Origin: Chromobotia macracanthus
Taxonomy: Eukaryota; Chordata; Actinopteri; Cypriniformes; Botiidae
Length of the DNA stretch: 64,000 bases
Assembly: GCA_036877525.1 (NCBI GenBank)
Contig: JAZGTH010000162.1
Location: 1-64,000, forward strand
Reading direction: 5' to 3'
In this document: positions 50,855-61,726 of the stretch, one piece after another
How the letters are laid out: each line of letters starts with the position of its first letter
Position numbering within the stretch: the first letter of the stretch is position 1
The notes under the pieces: model-generated
Seen by the model: the letters and a program-made list of their open reading frames with translations, nothing else
What the model was told of the DNA's origin: nothing
Databases searched by the model: none
Translations under genes and position numbers: made by a program

Positions 50855-53800
50855 AGATTCTGCATAATTTTACCAAAGCTAGTGGTGGTTAAACTATCTG
50901 TTTAATGAATCAATAGTTTATAAAGATTCTATGTCATCTTACCAAAACTAGTGGTGGTTAAAGTAACTGTTTAATAAATAAATAGTTTATAAAGATTCTG
51001 CATCATCTTATGAAAAGTTAATGGAGTTAACAAATTGTTTAATGAATCTATAGTTTATAAATATTCTAAAAAAATTAACTAAAGCTTGTTGTGGTTAACT
51101 AACTGTTTAATGAATCAAATATTTATAAAGATTCTGCATAATCTTACTAAAATTGAATAGATTCAACTAACTGCTTAATGAATCAATAGTTTATGAAGAT
51201 TGTGCATCATCTTACCAAATCTAGTGGTAGTTTACATAACTGTTTAATGAATAAAGAGATTATAAAGATTCTGCATCATACTACCAAAGCTAGTTGTGGT
51301 TAAAGTAACTGTTTAATGAATCAATAGTTTATAAAGATTCTGCATCATATAACCAAAGCTAGTGGTAGCTAACATAATTGTTTAGTGAATCAATAGTTTA
51401 TTAAGACTATGCATCATATAACCAAAGTTAGTGGTGGTAAAAGTAACTGTTTAATGTATCAATAGTTTATAAAGATTCTCCATCAACTTACCTAAGCTAA
51501 TGGTATTTAAACTAACTGTTTATTGAATCGACAGTTTATAAAGATTCTGCATCATATAACAAAAACTAGTTGTAGGTAAGATAACTGTTTTAATGAATCA
51601 ATAGTTTATAAAGACTCTGCATCATTTTATCAAAGTTAGTGGTAGTTAATGTAAATGCTTAATGAAACAATATTTTATTAAGATTATGCATCATCTAACC
51701 AAAGGTACTGGTGATTAAACTAACTGTTTATTGAATCAATAGTTTATAAAGATTCTACATCATTTTACCAAAGTTAGTGGTGGTTAAAGTAACTGTTTAA
51801 TGAATCAATACTTTTAAAAGATTCTACATCATCTTACCTAAACTAATGTTATTTAAACGGTTTATTGAATCAACAGTTTATAAAGATCTGCATCATTTTA
51901 ACAAATTTAGTGGTGGTTAAAGTAACTGTTTAATAAATCAATAGATTATAAAGATTCTGCATCATCTAACCAAAGCTAGTGGTGGTAAAAATAACTGTTT
52001 TATTATTTAATAGTTTATAAAGTTTCTGCATCATCTTACCAAAGCTAGTTGTCGTTAAAGTAACTGTTTAATGAATCAATAGTTTATAAAGATTCTGCAT
52101 CATTTTACCAAAGCTAGTGGTGGTTAAAATAATTGTTTAGTGAATCAATATTTTACAAAGATTCTGCATCATCTAAGCAAAGCTAGTGGTATTTAACATA
52201 ATTGTTTAGTGAATCAATAGTTTATAAAGATTCTGAATCATCTTACCAAAGCTAGTGGTAGATAAACTAACTGTTTAATGAATCAATAGTTTATAAAGAT
52301 TCTGCATTATATAACCAAAGCTAGCTGTGGTTAAAGTATCTGTTTAATGAATCAATAGTTTATAAAGATTCTGCATTATATAACCAAAGCTAGCGGTGGT
52401 TAAACTAACTGTTTAATGAATCAATAGTTTATACAGATTACACATCATCTTACCAAAGCTACTGGTAGTTAAACTAACTGTTTAATGAATCAACAGTTTA
52501 TAGAGATTCTGCATCATTTTACCAAAGTTAGTGGTGGTTAAAGTAACTGTTTAATGAATCAATAGTTCATAAAAATTCTACATCATCTTACCTACACTAA
52601 TGGTATTTAAACTGTTTATTGAATCAACAGTTTATAGAGATTCTGCATCTTTTCAGTTAGTGGTGGTTAAACTGACTGGTTAAAAAAATCAATAGTTTTT
52701 AAAGATTCTGCATCACTTTACTAAAGCTATTGGTAGTTAAACTGACTGGTTAAAAAATCAATAGTTTTTAAAGATTCTGCATCACCTTACCAAAGCTAGT
52801 GGTAGTTAAACTAACTGTTTAATAAATCAATAGTTCATGAAGATTCTGCATTGTATAACCAAAGCTAGCAGTGGTTAAACTAACTGTTTAATGAATCAAT
52901 AGTTCATTAAGATTCAGCATCACCTTACCAAAGCCAGTGGTGGTTAAACTAAATGTTTAATGAATCTATAGTTTATAAATATTCTAAAAAAAATTAACTA
53001 AAGCTATTTGTGGTTAACTAACTGTTTAATGAATCAATTATTTATAAAGATTCTGCATCATCTTTTTTCAAAATTTAATAGATTCAACTAACTGCTTAAT
53101 GAATCAATAGTTTATGAAGATTGTGCATCATCTTACCAAAATTTAATGGAGTTAAACTAACTGGTTAATGAATCAATAGTTTATAAATATTCTGCATCAC
53201 CTTACCAAATCTAGTGGTAAATAACATAACTGTTTAGTGATTCTACATCATTTTACCACAGTTAGTGGTGGTCAAAGTAACTGTTTAATGAATCAATAGT
53301 TTATAAAAATTCTACATCATCTTACCTAAACTAATGGTATTTAAACTGTTTATTGAATCAAGAGTTTATAGAGATTCTGCATCATTTTACCAAAGTTAGT
53401 GATAGTTCACATAACTGTTTAATGAATCAATAGATTATAAAGATTCTGCATCATATTACCAAAGCTAGATGTGTTTAAAGTAACTGTTTAATGAATCAAT
53501 TATTTATGAAGATTCTGCATCATCTTACTAAAATTTAATAGATTCAACTAACTGCTTAATAAATCAATAGTTTATGAAGATTGTGCATCATCTTACCAAA
53601 ATTGAATGGAGTTAAACTAACTGGTTAATGAATCAACAGTTTATAAATATTCTGCATCACCTTCCCAAATCTAGTGGTAGATAACATAACTGTTTAATGA
53701 ATCAATAGTTTATAAAGAATATGCATCATATAACCAAAGTTAGTGGTGGTAAAAATAACTGTTTAATGACTCAATAGTTTATAAAGATTCTGCATCATCT

Positions 53801-56240
53801 TACCAAAGGTAGTGGTGGTTAAACTAACTGGTTAATAAATCAATAGTTCATGAAGATTCTGCATCATCTTACCTAAACCAATGGTATTTAAACTGTTTAT
53901 TGAATCAACAATTTATAGAGATTCTGCATCATTTTACCACAGTTAGTGGTGGTTAAAGTAACTGTTTAAAGAATCAATATTTTATAAAGATTCTGCATCA
54001 TCTTACCATAGTTAATGGTAGTTAAACTAACTGGTTAATAAATCAATAGTTCATGAAGATTCTGCATCATCTTACCAAAGCCAGTGGTGGTTAAACTAAA
54101 TGATTAATGAATCTATAGTTTATAAATATTCAAAAAATTAACTAAAGCTAGTTGTGGTTAACTAACTGTTTAATGAATCAATTATTTATAAAGATTCTGC
54201 ATCATCTTACTAAAATTTAATAGATTCAACTAACTGCTTAATGAATCAATAGTTTATGAAGATTGTGCATCATCTTACCAAATCTAGTGGTAGATAACAT
54301 AACTGTTTAATGATTCAATAGTTTATAAAGATTCTGCATCATCTTACCAAAGGTAGTGGTGGTTAAACTAACTGGTTAATGTATCAATAGTTTATAAAGA
54401 TTCTCCATCATCTTTCCTAAGCTAATGGTATTTAAACTGTTTATTGAATCAACAGTTTATAAAGATTCTGCATCATTTTAGCAAAGTTAGTGGTGGTAAA
54501 AGTAAATGTTTAATGAAACAATAGTTTATGAAGATTCTGCATCATCTAACCAAAGCTATTGGTGGTTAAACTAACTGTTTAACAAATCAATAGTTTATAA
54601 AGATTCTGCATCATTTTACCAAAGCTAGTGGTGGTTAAAATAATTGTTTAATAAATTAATAGTTTATAAAGATTATGCATCATCTTACCAAAACTAATGG
54701 TGGTTAAAGTAACTGTTTAATGAATCAATAGATTATAAAGATTCTGCATCATCTAAGCAAAGCTAGTTGTGGTTAAAATAACTGTTTAATTATTCAATAG
54801 TTTATAAACATTCTGCATCATATAACCAAATCTAGTGGTAACTAAACTAACTGTTTAATGAATCAATAGTTTATAAAGATTCTGCATCATCTAACTAGAG
54901 GTAGTGGTGTTTAAACTAACTGTTTATTGAATCTTTAGATTATAAAGATTCTCCGTCATTTTACATAATCCAATGGTATTTAATCTGACTGTTTAACAAA
55001 TCAATAGTTTATAAAGATTCTGCATTATCTAAACAAAGCTAGTGGTGGTTAGAGTTACTGTTTAATGAATCAATTGTTTATTACGATTATGCATCATCTT
55101 AACAATACTAGTGGTAGTTAACATAACTGTTTAATGAATCAATAGTTTATAAAGTTTCTGCATCATATGACCAAAGGTAGTGGTAGTTAAACAAACTGTT
55201 TAACGAATCAATAGTTCATATAGATTCAGCATCATTTTACCAAAGTTAGTGGTGGATATAGTACCTTTTTAATGAATCAATAGTTTATAAAGATTCTTCA
55301 TCATCTAACCAAAGCTAGTGGTTGTTAAAATAACTGTTTAATGAATCAATAGTTTATAAAGATTCTCCGTCATCTTACATAATCCAATGGTATTTAATCT
55401 GACTGTTTAACAAATCAATAGTTTATAAAGATTCTGCATCATCTTACCAAATTTAGTAGTACTTAAACTAACTGGTTAATGAATCAATAGTTTATAAAGA
55501 TTCTGCATTATCTAACCAATGCTAGTGGTGGTTAGAGTTACTGTTTAATGAATCAATTGTTTATTAAGATTATGCATCATTTTAACAATACTAGTGGTTG
55601 TTAAAATAACTGTTTAATGAATCAATAGTTTATAAAGATTATGCATCATCTTACCAAAGCTAGTGGTAGTTATACTAACTGTTTAATCAATTAATAGTTT
55701 TTAAAGATTCTGCAACATCTTACCAAAACTTGTAGTAGTTAAAGTATCTGTTTAATGAATCAATAGTTTATAAAGATTCTTCATCATCTTACCAAAGCTA
55801 GTGGTGGTTATACTAACTGTTTAATCAATTAATAGTTTATAAAGATTCTGCAACATCTTACTAAAACTAGTAGTAGTTAAAGTAACTGCTTAATGAATTA
55901 ATAGTTTATAAACATTCTGCATCATCTTACCAAAATTTAATGGAGCTAAACTGACTGTTTAATCAATAAATAGTTTATAAAGATTCTGCATCATCTTACC
56001 AAAGCTAGTGGTGGTTATACTAACTGTTTAATCAATTAATAGTTTATAAAGATTCTGCAACATCTTACTAAAACTAGTAGTAGTTAAAGTAACTGCTTAA
56101 TGAATTAATAGTTTATAAACATTCTGCATCATCTTACCAAAATTTAATGGAGCTAAACTGACTGTTTAATTAGTAAATAGTTTATAAAGATTCTGCATCA
56201 TTTTACCAAAGTTAGTGGTGGTTAAACTAACCATTTTTAA
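50855..56240. repeat. 69-bp AT-rich satellite, about 78 copies
   Basis: Tandem repeat with consensus built from gattctgcatcatcttacc, aaagctagtggtggttaaa, gtaactgtttaatgaatc and aatagtttataaa, about 69 bp in total. Copies vary by substitutions and short deletions. No similarity to the tRNA-led satellite is visible, and no long ORF or known element is seen inside. Confidence 0.9.
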
Positions 56241-56258
56241 CCAATTCAAAAGAATTGG
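56241..56258. repeat. Short perfect inverted repeat at tRNA-like 5' end
   Basis: ccaattc-aaaa-gaattgg. The right arm is the first seven bases of the tRNA-like element, so its acceptor 5' strand has a perfect complement just upstream, at the edge of the 69-bp satellite. Confidence 0.8.
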
Positions 56259-56323
56259 TGGTACAGTGGTAGACCTTTCATCTGTTATGTGGGAGGGCCA
56301 GGGTTCGATTCTCAGCTAGGGCA
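56252..56323 (+). tRNA. tRNA-Gly-like element, anticodon position GTT
   Basis: 72 nt on the plus strand. A box TGGTACAGTGG and B box GGTTCGATTC followed by T. Anticodon loop CTGTTAT with stem changes (TTCAT opposite GTGGG). TTTT follows about 12 nt downstream. Confidence 0.72.
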
Positions 56324-56984
56324 ACAGTAACTTGTTTTATGATTGTTGATTCAGCAGAATATGCCTAGAAGTTAATGAAGTTCCTATTTTTTGAGACGTT
56401 TGTCTTTCTTGACAGACAGCTTCAGGTGTATTTCTCTTTTGGCTGTACTCCCTATAGATGGTTGTAATCCTGAGTCCTTTTTAGCCTGGACTGTACCATT
56501 GCATGCCATGAGGCTGGACTCCTGACTTCTTTTTAATCTGGACACTGCCATTGTTTGCTATGAGATTGGAATCCTGACTCATTTTTAGCCTGGACTCTAC
56601 CATTGCTTACCATGAGATTGGAATCCTGTTTCCTTTTTAGCCAGGACTCTACCATTGCTTATCATGAGATTGGAATCCTGAGTCCCTTTTACCCTGGACT
56701 CTACCATTGTTTGCCATGTAATTGGAATCCTGACTCTTTTTTAGCTTGGACTCTACTGTTGTTTACCATGTGATTGGAATCCTGACTCCTTTTTAGCTTG
56801 GACTCTACCATTGTTTCTCATGAAGTTATATTTCTGTGTCTTTTCAGACAGTGTTTGTCTTTCTGGCATTATTTTGCTCTTCAGCATGTCTCTTGATCTT
56901 CATTTGCCATGTGCTTTTTAATTGTCTGGTTTAAGAAGTTGAGAAGGGCTAGGTGATGGCAAAGAGAATGTCTTATTGTCACAA
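56252..56984 (+). repeat. Plus-strand satellite unit 1
   Basis: Complete unit in order: tRNA-like element, linker to about 56470, about seven minisatellite copies to about 56825, then block A (gtgtcttttcagacagtg, tcagcatgtctcttgatc, gctaggtgatggc). 733 bp to the next tRNA-like element. Confidence 0.82.
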
Positions 56985-57056
56985 GAATTGGTGGTACAGT
57001 GGTAGAACTTTCATCTGTCATGCGGGAGGGCCAGGAATCGATTCTCAGCTAAGGCA
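56985..57056 (+). tRNA. tRNA-Gly-like element, anticodon position GTC
   Basis: A box intact. B box altered to GGAATCGATTC. Anticodon loop CTGTCAT. A T4 run lies about 10 nt downstream. Confidence 0.7.
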
Positions 57057-57511
57057 ACAGCAACTTCTTTTATGATTGTTGATTCAGCAGAATATGACTA
57101 GAAGTTAATGAAGTTCCTATTTTTTGAGAAGTTTGTCTTTCTTGACAGACAGCTTCAGGTGTATTTCTCTTTTGGCTGTACTCCCTATAGATGGTTGTAA
57201 TCCTGAGTCCTTTTTACCCTGGACTCTACTATTGTTTGCCATGTAATTGGAATCCTGACTCTTTTTTAGCTTGGACTCTACTGTTGTTTACCATGTGATT
57301 GGAATCCTGACTCTTTTTTAGCTTGGACTCTACTATTGTTTCTCATGAAGTTGTATTTCTGTGTCTTTTCAGACAGTGTTTGTCTTTCTGGCATTATTTT
57401 GCTCTTCAGCATGTCTCTTGATCTTCATTTGCCATGTGCCCTTTCATTTTCTGTGGTTTGAGAAGCTGAGAAGGGCTAGATAATGGCAATGAGAATGTCT
57501 CATTTTTACAA
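56985..57511 (+). repeat. Plus-strand satellite unit 2
   Basis: Same layout as unit 1 but with only about three minisatellite copies (57200-57350), giving 527 bp. Length differences between units come from minisatellite copy number. Confidence 0.82.
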
Positions 57512-57583
57512 GAATTGGTGGTACAGTGGTAGAACTATCACCTGTCTTATGGGAGGACCAAGGATCGATTCCCAGCTAAGGCA
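57512..57583 (+). tRNA. tRNA-Gly-like element, anticodon position GTC
   Basis: A box intact. B box GGATCGATTCC differs from consensus (aaggatcgattccc). Anticodon loop CTGTCTT. TTTT occurs about 12 nt downstream. Confidence 0.7.
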
Positions 57584-58557
57584 ACAGCAATTTGTTTTGA
57601 TGATTGTTGATTCAGCAGAATATGCCTAGAAGTTAATCAAGTTCCTATTTTTTTGAGAAGTTTGTCTTTCTTGACAGACAGCTTCAGGTGTATTTCTCTT
57701 TTGGCTGTACTCCCTATAGATTGTTGTAATTCTGACTCCTTTTTAGCCTGGACTGTACCATTGTTTGCCATGAGGCTGGACTCCTGACTTCTTTTTAGCC
57801 TGGACTGTACCATTGATGCCATGAGATTGGAATCCTGACTCCTTTTTGCCTGGACTCTACCATTGTTTGAAATGAGGCTGGAATCCTGACTTCTTTTTAG
57901 CTTGGACACTACCATTGTTTGCCATGAGATTGGAATCCTGACTCTTTTTTAGCCTGGACTCCACCATTGTTTGCCATGAGATTGGAATCCTGGTTCCTTT
58001 TTAGCCAGGACTGTACCATTGTTTGCCATGTAATTGGAATCCTGACTACATTTTTAGCTTGGACTCTACCATTGTTTGCCATGTGATTGGAATCCTGACT
58101 ACTTTTTACCCTGGACTCTACCATTTCTTGCCATGTAATTGGAATCCTGAATTCTTTTTAGCCTGGACTCTACCATTTTTTGCCATGAGATTGGAATCCG
58201 TGTTCCTTTTTAGCCTGGACTGTACCATTGTTTTCCTTGAGATTGGAATCCTGACTCCTTTTTGCCTGGACTCTACCATTGTTTGAAATGAGGCTGGAAT
58301 CCTGACTTTGTTTTAGCCTGGACTGTACCATTGTTTGCCATGTAGTTGGAATCCTCACTCCTTTTTACCCTGGACTCTACCATTGTTTGTCATGAAGTTG
58401 TATTTCTGTGTCTTGTCAGACAGTGTTTGTCTTTCTGGCATTATTTTGCTCTTCAGCATGTCTCCTCATTTTCTTTTGCCATGTGCTTTTTAATTCTCTT
58501 GTTTGAGAAGTTGAGAAGGGCTAGGTGATGGCATGGAGAATGTCTTATTTTCAAAAG
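57512..58557 (+). repeat. Plus-strand satellite unit 3
   Basis: Longest right-arm unit (1,046 bp), with about a dozen minisatellite copies (57740-58385) and block A to 58557. An ORF-like stretch on either strand reflects 51-bp repeat phase, not a gene. Confidence 0.82.
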
Positions 58558-58603
58558 AATTGGTGGTACAGTGGTAGAACTTTCGCCTGCCACGAGGGGG
58601 CCA
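58558..58603 (+). tRNA. 5' half of tRNA-Gly-like element, anticodon GCC
   Basis: Keeps the A box and an anticodon loop CTGCCAC, that is GCC, the normal tRNA-Gly anticodon. It breaks off after cacgagggggcc where a different sequence begins. Of all copies in the window it is closest to the tRNA-Gly parent at the anticodon. Confidence 0.68.
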
Positions 58604-58721
58604 GTCGCAAATAGGTGTAGAGTGCAGATTAGCCAATAGACAGAGAAAAACGCTGCGGGGTGGGCCGAACAAAATCTGGAAGTAATGCACGCAAACTCAG
58701 GTTCGAATCCCGGTTGCGCCA
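58604..58721 (+). repeat. Second tRNA-like or SINE-like insertion
   Basis: Starts with GTCGCAA and ends with TTGCGCC plus A, which pair at six of seven positions like an acceptor stem. B box GGTTCGAATCC (58700-58710) matches the Pol III consensus. Between them lie about 85 nt without a clear tRNA fold. It interrupts the tRNA-Gly-like element at 58603. The family is not recognised. Confidence 0.4.
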
Positions 58722-59115
58722 CCGGTACAGTCAAAATGCATTTATAGTTTTTTAATGTACATATTTTAAAATAATAAACATTTACTACAATGACAATAAA
58801 AACAATAATATGGATAAGTGTTTTTTCCTTACCTATTTCTCTGTGTAAGGTGTGCAATTATTAAAAAGAATTAATAATTACTGTTGTTTATTAAGTAATG
58901 ATTACATAATTACTTTGGATGTTGTGACTAGTAGTTTACTTTTAAAATATTTATTTTGCAATAATATAATAATATATACTTTTAATAAGTAATATACCAA
59001 TATTTAAAATGAAGACACCAACCAATATTTTAATGTTTTGAATAAATGTTTAATATATCTTTAGTACTGAAAACTTTTGAAACTATTAAAATCTATTACT
59101 AAGTGGTTTTAGAGG
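58722..59115. other. AT-rich DNA, nothing recognised
   Basis: Mostly A and T with runs such as aataataaacatttac. No ORF, tRNA-like box, repeat unit or known element is visible between the end of the satellite and the Tc1-like element. Confidence 0.6.
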
Positions 59116-60125
59116 TACAACCTCAAATCAGAAAAAGTTGGGACAGTATGGAAAACACAAATAAAAAGAGAAAGTAGTGATTTCTAAATTTACTTTGACT
59201 TGTATTTCAGTGCAGACAATACAACAGCACATTATTTAGTGTATTCCTCATGATTCTTTGTTTTTTCTTCAAAAAAACAAAATTCCTAAACAAAATGTGT
59301 GCCACACATTCTCTATTGGAGACAGGTCGGGACTGCAGGCAGGCCAGTCAAGTACCTGTATCCTCTTCCTCCACAGCCAGGACATTGTAATGTGTACAAA
59401 ATGTGGTTTTCCATTATCTTGTTGAAATTTGCATGGACGTCCCTGGAAAAGATGTCTTCTTGAAGGCAGCATATTGTGCTCCAAAATCTCTATGTACTTT
59501 TCAGCATTAATAGTGCCATCACAGAAGTGCAAGTTCCCTTTACCAAGGGCACTGACACAACCCCATACCATGACAGACCCTGGCTTTTGGACTTGTTGCT
59601 GGTAACAGTCTGGATGATCCTTTTCTTCTTTGGTCCGGAGCACACAGTGTCCATTTCTCCCAAAAAAATACCTGAAATACTGATTCATCTGACCACAGTA
59701 CACATTTCCACTGTATGATGGTCCATCCCAGATGCTTCTGAGCTCAGAGAAGTCGACGGCACTTCTGGACACTGTTAACATAGGGCTTCCTTTTGGCACA
59801 GTACAGTTTTAACTGGCATTTGTGGATGTAACTACGTATTGTGGTACTTGACAAAGGTTTGCCAAAGTAGTCCTGAGCCCATGTGGTGATATTGCTTATA
59901 GATGAATGACGATTCTTGATGCAGTGCCGCCTGAGGGATCGGAGAGCACGGTTGTTCAGCTTAGGCTTACGCCCTTGTCCTTTACGCACTGAAATTCCTC
60001 CACATTCCTTGAATCTTTTAATTATGTTATGCACTGTTGAAGGTGAAATAAGCAAATGTCTTCCTATCTTTCTTTGAGGAACATTGTTTTTAAACATTTC
60101 ATTTTTGTTTTCAAACATTAAACAG
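59116..60125 (-). mobile_element. Degenerate Tc1/mariner-family transposon
   Basis: The left end starts at a TA dinucleotide followed by caacctcaaatcagaaaaag, a plausible terminal inverted repeat. Minus-strand transposase remains span about 59270-60120. The right end and the start of the transposase are missing; the SINE at 60126 lies exactly there. The 3' part of the gene after the SPIENVW motif is also missing and joins directly to untranslated sequence. The element looks immobile. Confidence 0.82.
59270..60120 (-). pseudogene. Broken Tc1-like DD34E transposase
   Basis: Tc1 transposases bind terminal repeats with paired helix-turn-helix domains and cut DNA with a D, D, E triad. Visible in order: a helix-turn-helix segment (RKIGRHLLISPSTVHNIIKR), a basic GQGRKPK linker, a second DNA-binding stretch, the first catalytic Asp in WSDES (codon at 59687-59689), the second Asp in FQQDNGKPH, and the Glu in SPIENVW. 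Asp and Glu are separated by 34 residues, as in DD34E. Frameshifts near 59750 and 59668 place these pieces in different frames. The N-terminal start and roughly the last quarter are absent. Confidence 0.85.
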
Positions 60126-60272
60126 TACTTCTGTAGCTCAGTGGTAGAGCATTGCGTTAGCAGCGCAAGAGGTTGTGGGTTTCGATTCCCAGGGAGCATA
60201 TAGTAGTGACAAAAATGTGTAACTTGAATGCACTGTAAGTCGCTTTGGATAAAAGTGTCTGCCAAATGCATG
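60126..60272 (+). mobile_element. tRNA-Ala-derived SINE
   Basis: The head is tRNA-Ala-like: TAGCTCAGTGGTAGAGC (D-arm and A box), anticodon stem TTGCG/CGCAA around loop TTAGCAG (anticodon AGC), and a B box with one extra T (GGTTTCGATTCC). The tail, gtaagtcgctttggataaaa with gtctgccaaatg, is the 3' end I recognise from many fish SINEs. Inserted at the 5' side of the Tc1-like transposase. No clear target-site duplication was seen. Confidence 0.8.
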
Positions 60273-60321
60273 TGTTGTGTTTGTGGATGTGTAATGTGTG
60301 TAATGCTATGGATGTGTGATG
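60273..60321. other. GT-rich spacer
   Basis: Repeats of tgtgtaatg- and tggatgtgtgatg-like words between the SINE tail and the stop codon of the pseudogene. Could be part of the pseudogene 3' UTR. Confidence 0.4.
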
Positions 60322-61359
60322 TTATGCATTTGGCACAACATTCTTCTTGTCCTCTAGCCACCTTTGCCTCTCTGCCTCATAGAACGGAGACTGCTGAAAA
60401 TCTTTCCATGTCATTTCTGCATTAATTCCCTGAGCCTTATACAGGGAAAACATTTTAGCTGGACAGTAAATGTATTTGCCTGCCACTCCTGGGAAACCAG
60501 TGTGGATATGGGGGCTATTAGGTCCTTGTTTCAGTGGCTGGTGGCAGAACCTGCAAAGATGACCACTAGGATGCTCCACTTGTGACTTCCTCTTGCTTCT
60601 CTCCACAATCAACCTCTTCCTATCTGCCCCTCTCTGCTTAGAGGCTTCCAGCTCCTGCTGAAAGAAAGGAGTGTCTGCAAATTCTTCAAATGCCATTCTG
60701 GGATTGGTCAGGCCCTCTGATGAGTACATCTGAAAGACTTTCTTGGAGCAGTAGTTGGAGCATTTTACATCACCAGCCTGATAAAAAAAAATGTATTGAG
60801 GATCCATCACCCAGGTAACGAGACTTTGGCTGACCACAAGCCAAACAGGATCTAATTGGTTTTTTGTGTGACTGCTGAGCTGACTGCTGCTTTTCTAGAA
60901 TTTCCTTCACCATCTTCTCAACTGCTGCTTTGGTCAAAGGGGCATTCTCTGGGACACTTTTTGCAGGTGGATTGATGGTTTCACTTCCTGTGTTAAGATG
61001 CTGCCATAACTGTTGTGTCTCCAGGAGCTTTTCTGGGCTGGTGTTGAGAGAGGCATTTTTGTTCTTAAATTTAACAAGGTGTTTTATGTACCTGCTTATG
61101 TGCTGTTTTGTGGTTGAGTGCAGAAGGCTGTTTGGGTTTGTGCAAGCACTCTGTACCATAGCAGCATAATCAGCATCCACCTTTTTGAGGAGATCTTTGC
61201 TTCCGTGGTGCTTGGCTAAGAGATCATCAATGGCTTTTCTCATTTGATCTGTCCATCTCTTGTGGTCCAATACAAAGATTCAACCACCTGTCTTAATGGG
61301 TCCAGTGCGAGCTGCACAGGGTGAAGCAGCTATGGGAAGTGGTGGTATGCTCAGCAGTT
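60322..61359 (-). pseudogene. Exon-like segment 4: helical region and two Cys modules
   Basis: Starts after a TTTTACAG acceptor. An in-frame TGA at 61280-61282 lies just before FVLDHKRWTDQMRKA. A long Lys-rich, probably helical region follows (61270-60870). Two similar modules come next, each with CxxC, a later Cys in a YxYC- or KCSNYC-type position, then [M/L]Y...G, a Trp or Phe, and PF[F/Y]..E. They span about 60640-60851 and 60350-60565. A T9 run at 60783-60791 shifts the frame inside module 1. The stop codon is at 60322-60324. Confidence 0.62.
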
Positions 61360-61463
61360 CTGTAAAACATTCACAAAATGACTTAACCACTGTGTATGCA
61401 TCTTCGTGTGTATGTATGAGACAGGTACGTTACACACATTAGTGGCTATATGAATTAAATTAC

Positions 61464-61530
61464 CTACATCCAACAGCAATTCTTCAGACCTTTGTTCTTT
61501 CACTGACACAGTACTTGGTGTGGAAGAAAA
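61464..61530 (-). pseudogene. Exon-like segment 3: short Ser/Thr-rich linker
   Basis: 67-bp piece bounded by a CTTTTTCCAG acceptor and a GTAATT donor. It encodes a Ser/Thr-rich linker followed by EQRSEELLLDV. Reading frame joins segment 2 in phase 0 and segment 4 in phase 1. Introns on either side are 196 and 104 bp. Confidence 0.5.
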
Positions 61531-61726
61531 CTGGAAAAAGACAGTCTGTAATGTGAGCTCTGGCGCTGTGACAAGATGATGAATCATCTAAACATTCCTG
61601 AAATGCAGATGACATTGCACTGTTTACTTTAATAGCTGTAATTGATTGAAAATAAGACAATACATGTTTCTTGATTTTCCCTCCAAATAGAGCAAAAGTG
61701 TAGTGAAATACTGTGTAGTGAAATAC

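Noticed and set aside
50506..50905. ORFs of 119 aa (minus) and 73 aa (plus) at the inversion junction
   Set aside because: They run across the hairpin and into decayed repeat. Composition is that of the repeats and no domain is seen.
57637..58358. ORFs on both strands of the right arm (60-92 aa)
   Set aside because: These are reading frames through 51/52-bp repeats, with the same cause as in the left array.
58453..58857. 134-aa minus-strand ORF across the satellite end and the tRNA-like insertion
   Set aside because: It joins block A, two tRNA-like pieces and AT-rich DNA by chance. No conserved pattern.
59476..59718. 80-aa plus-strand ORF inside the Tc1 element
   Set aside because: Antisense shadow of the transposase, which explains the sequence better.
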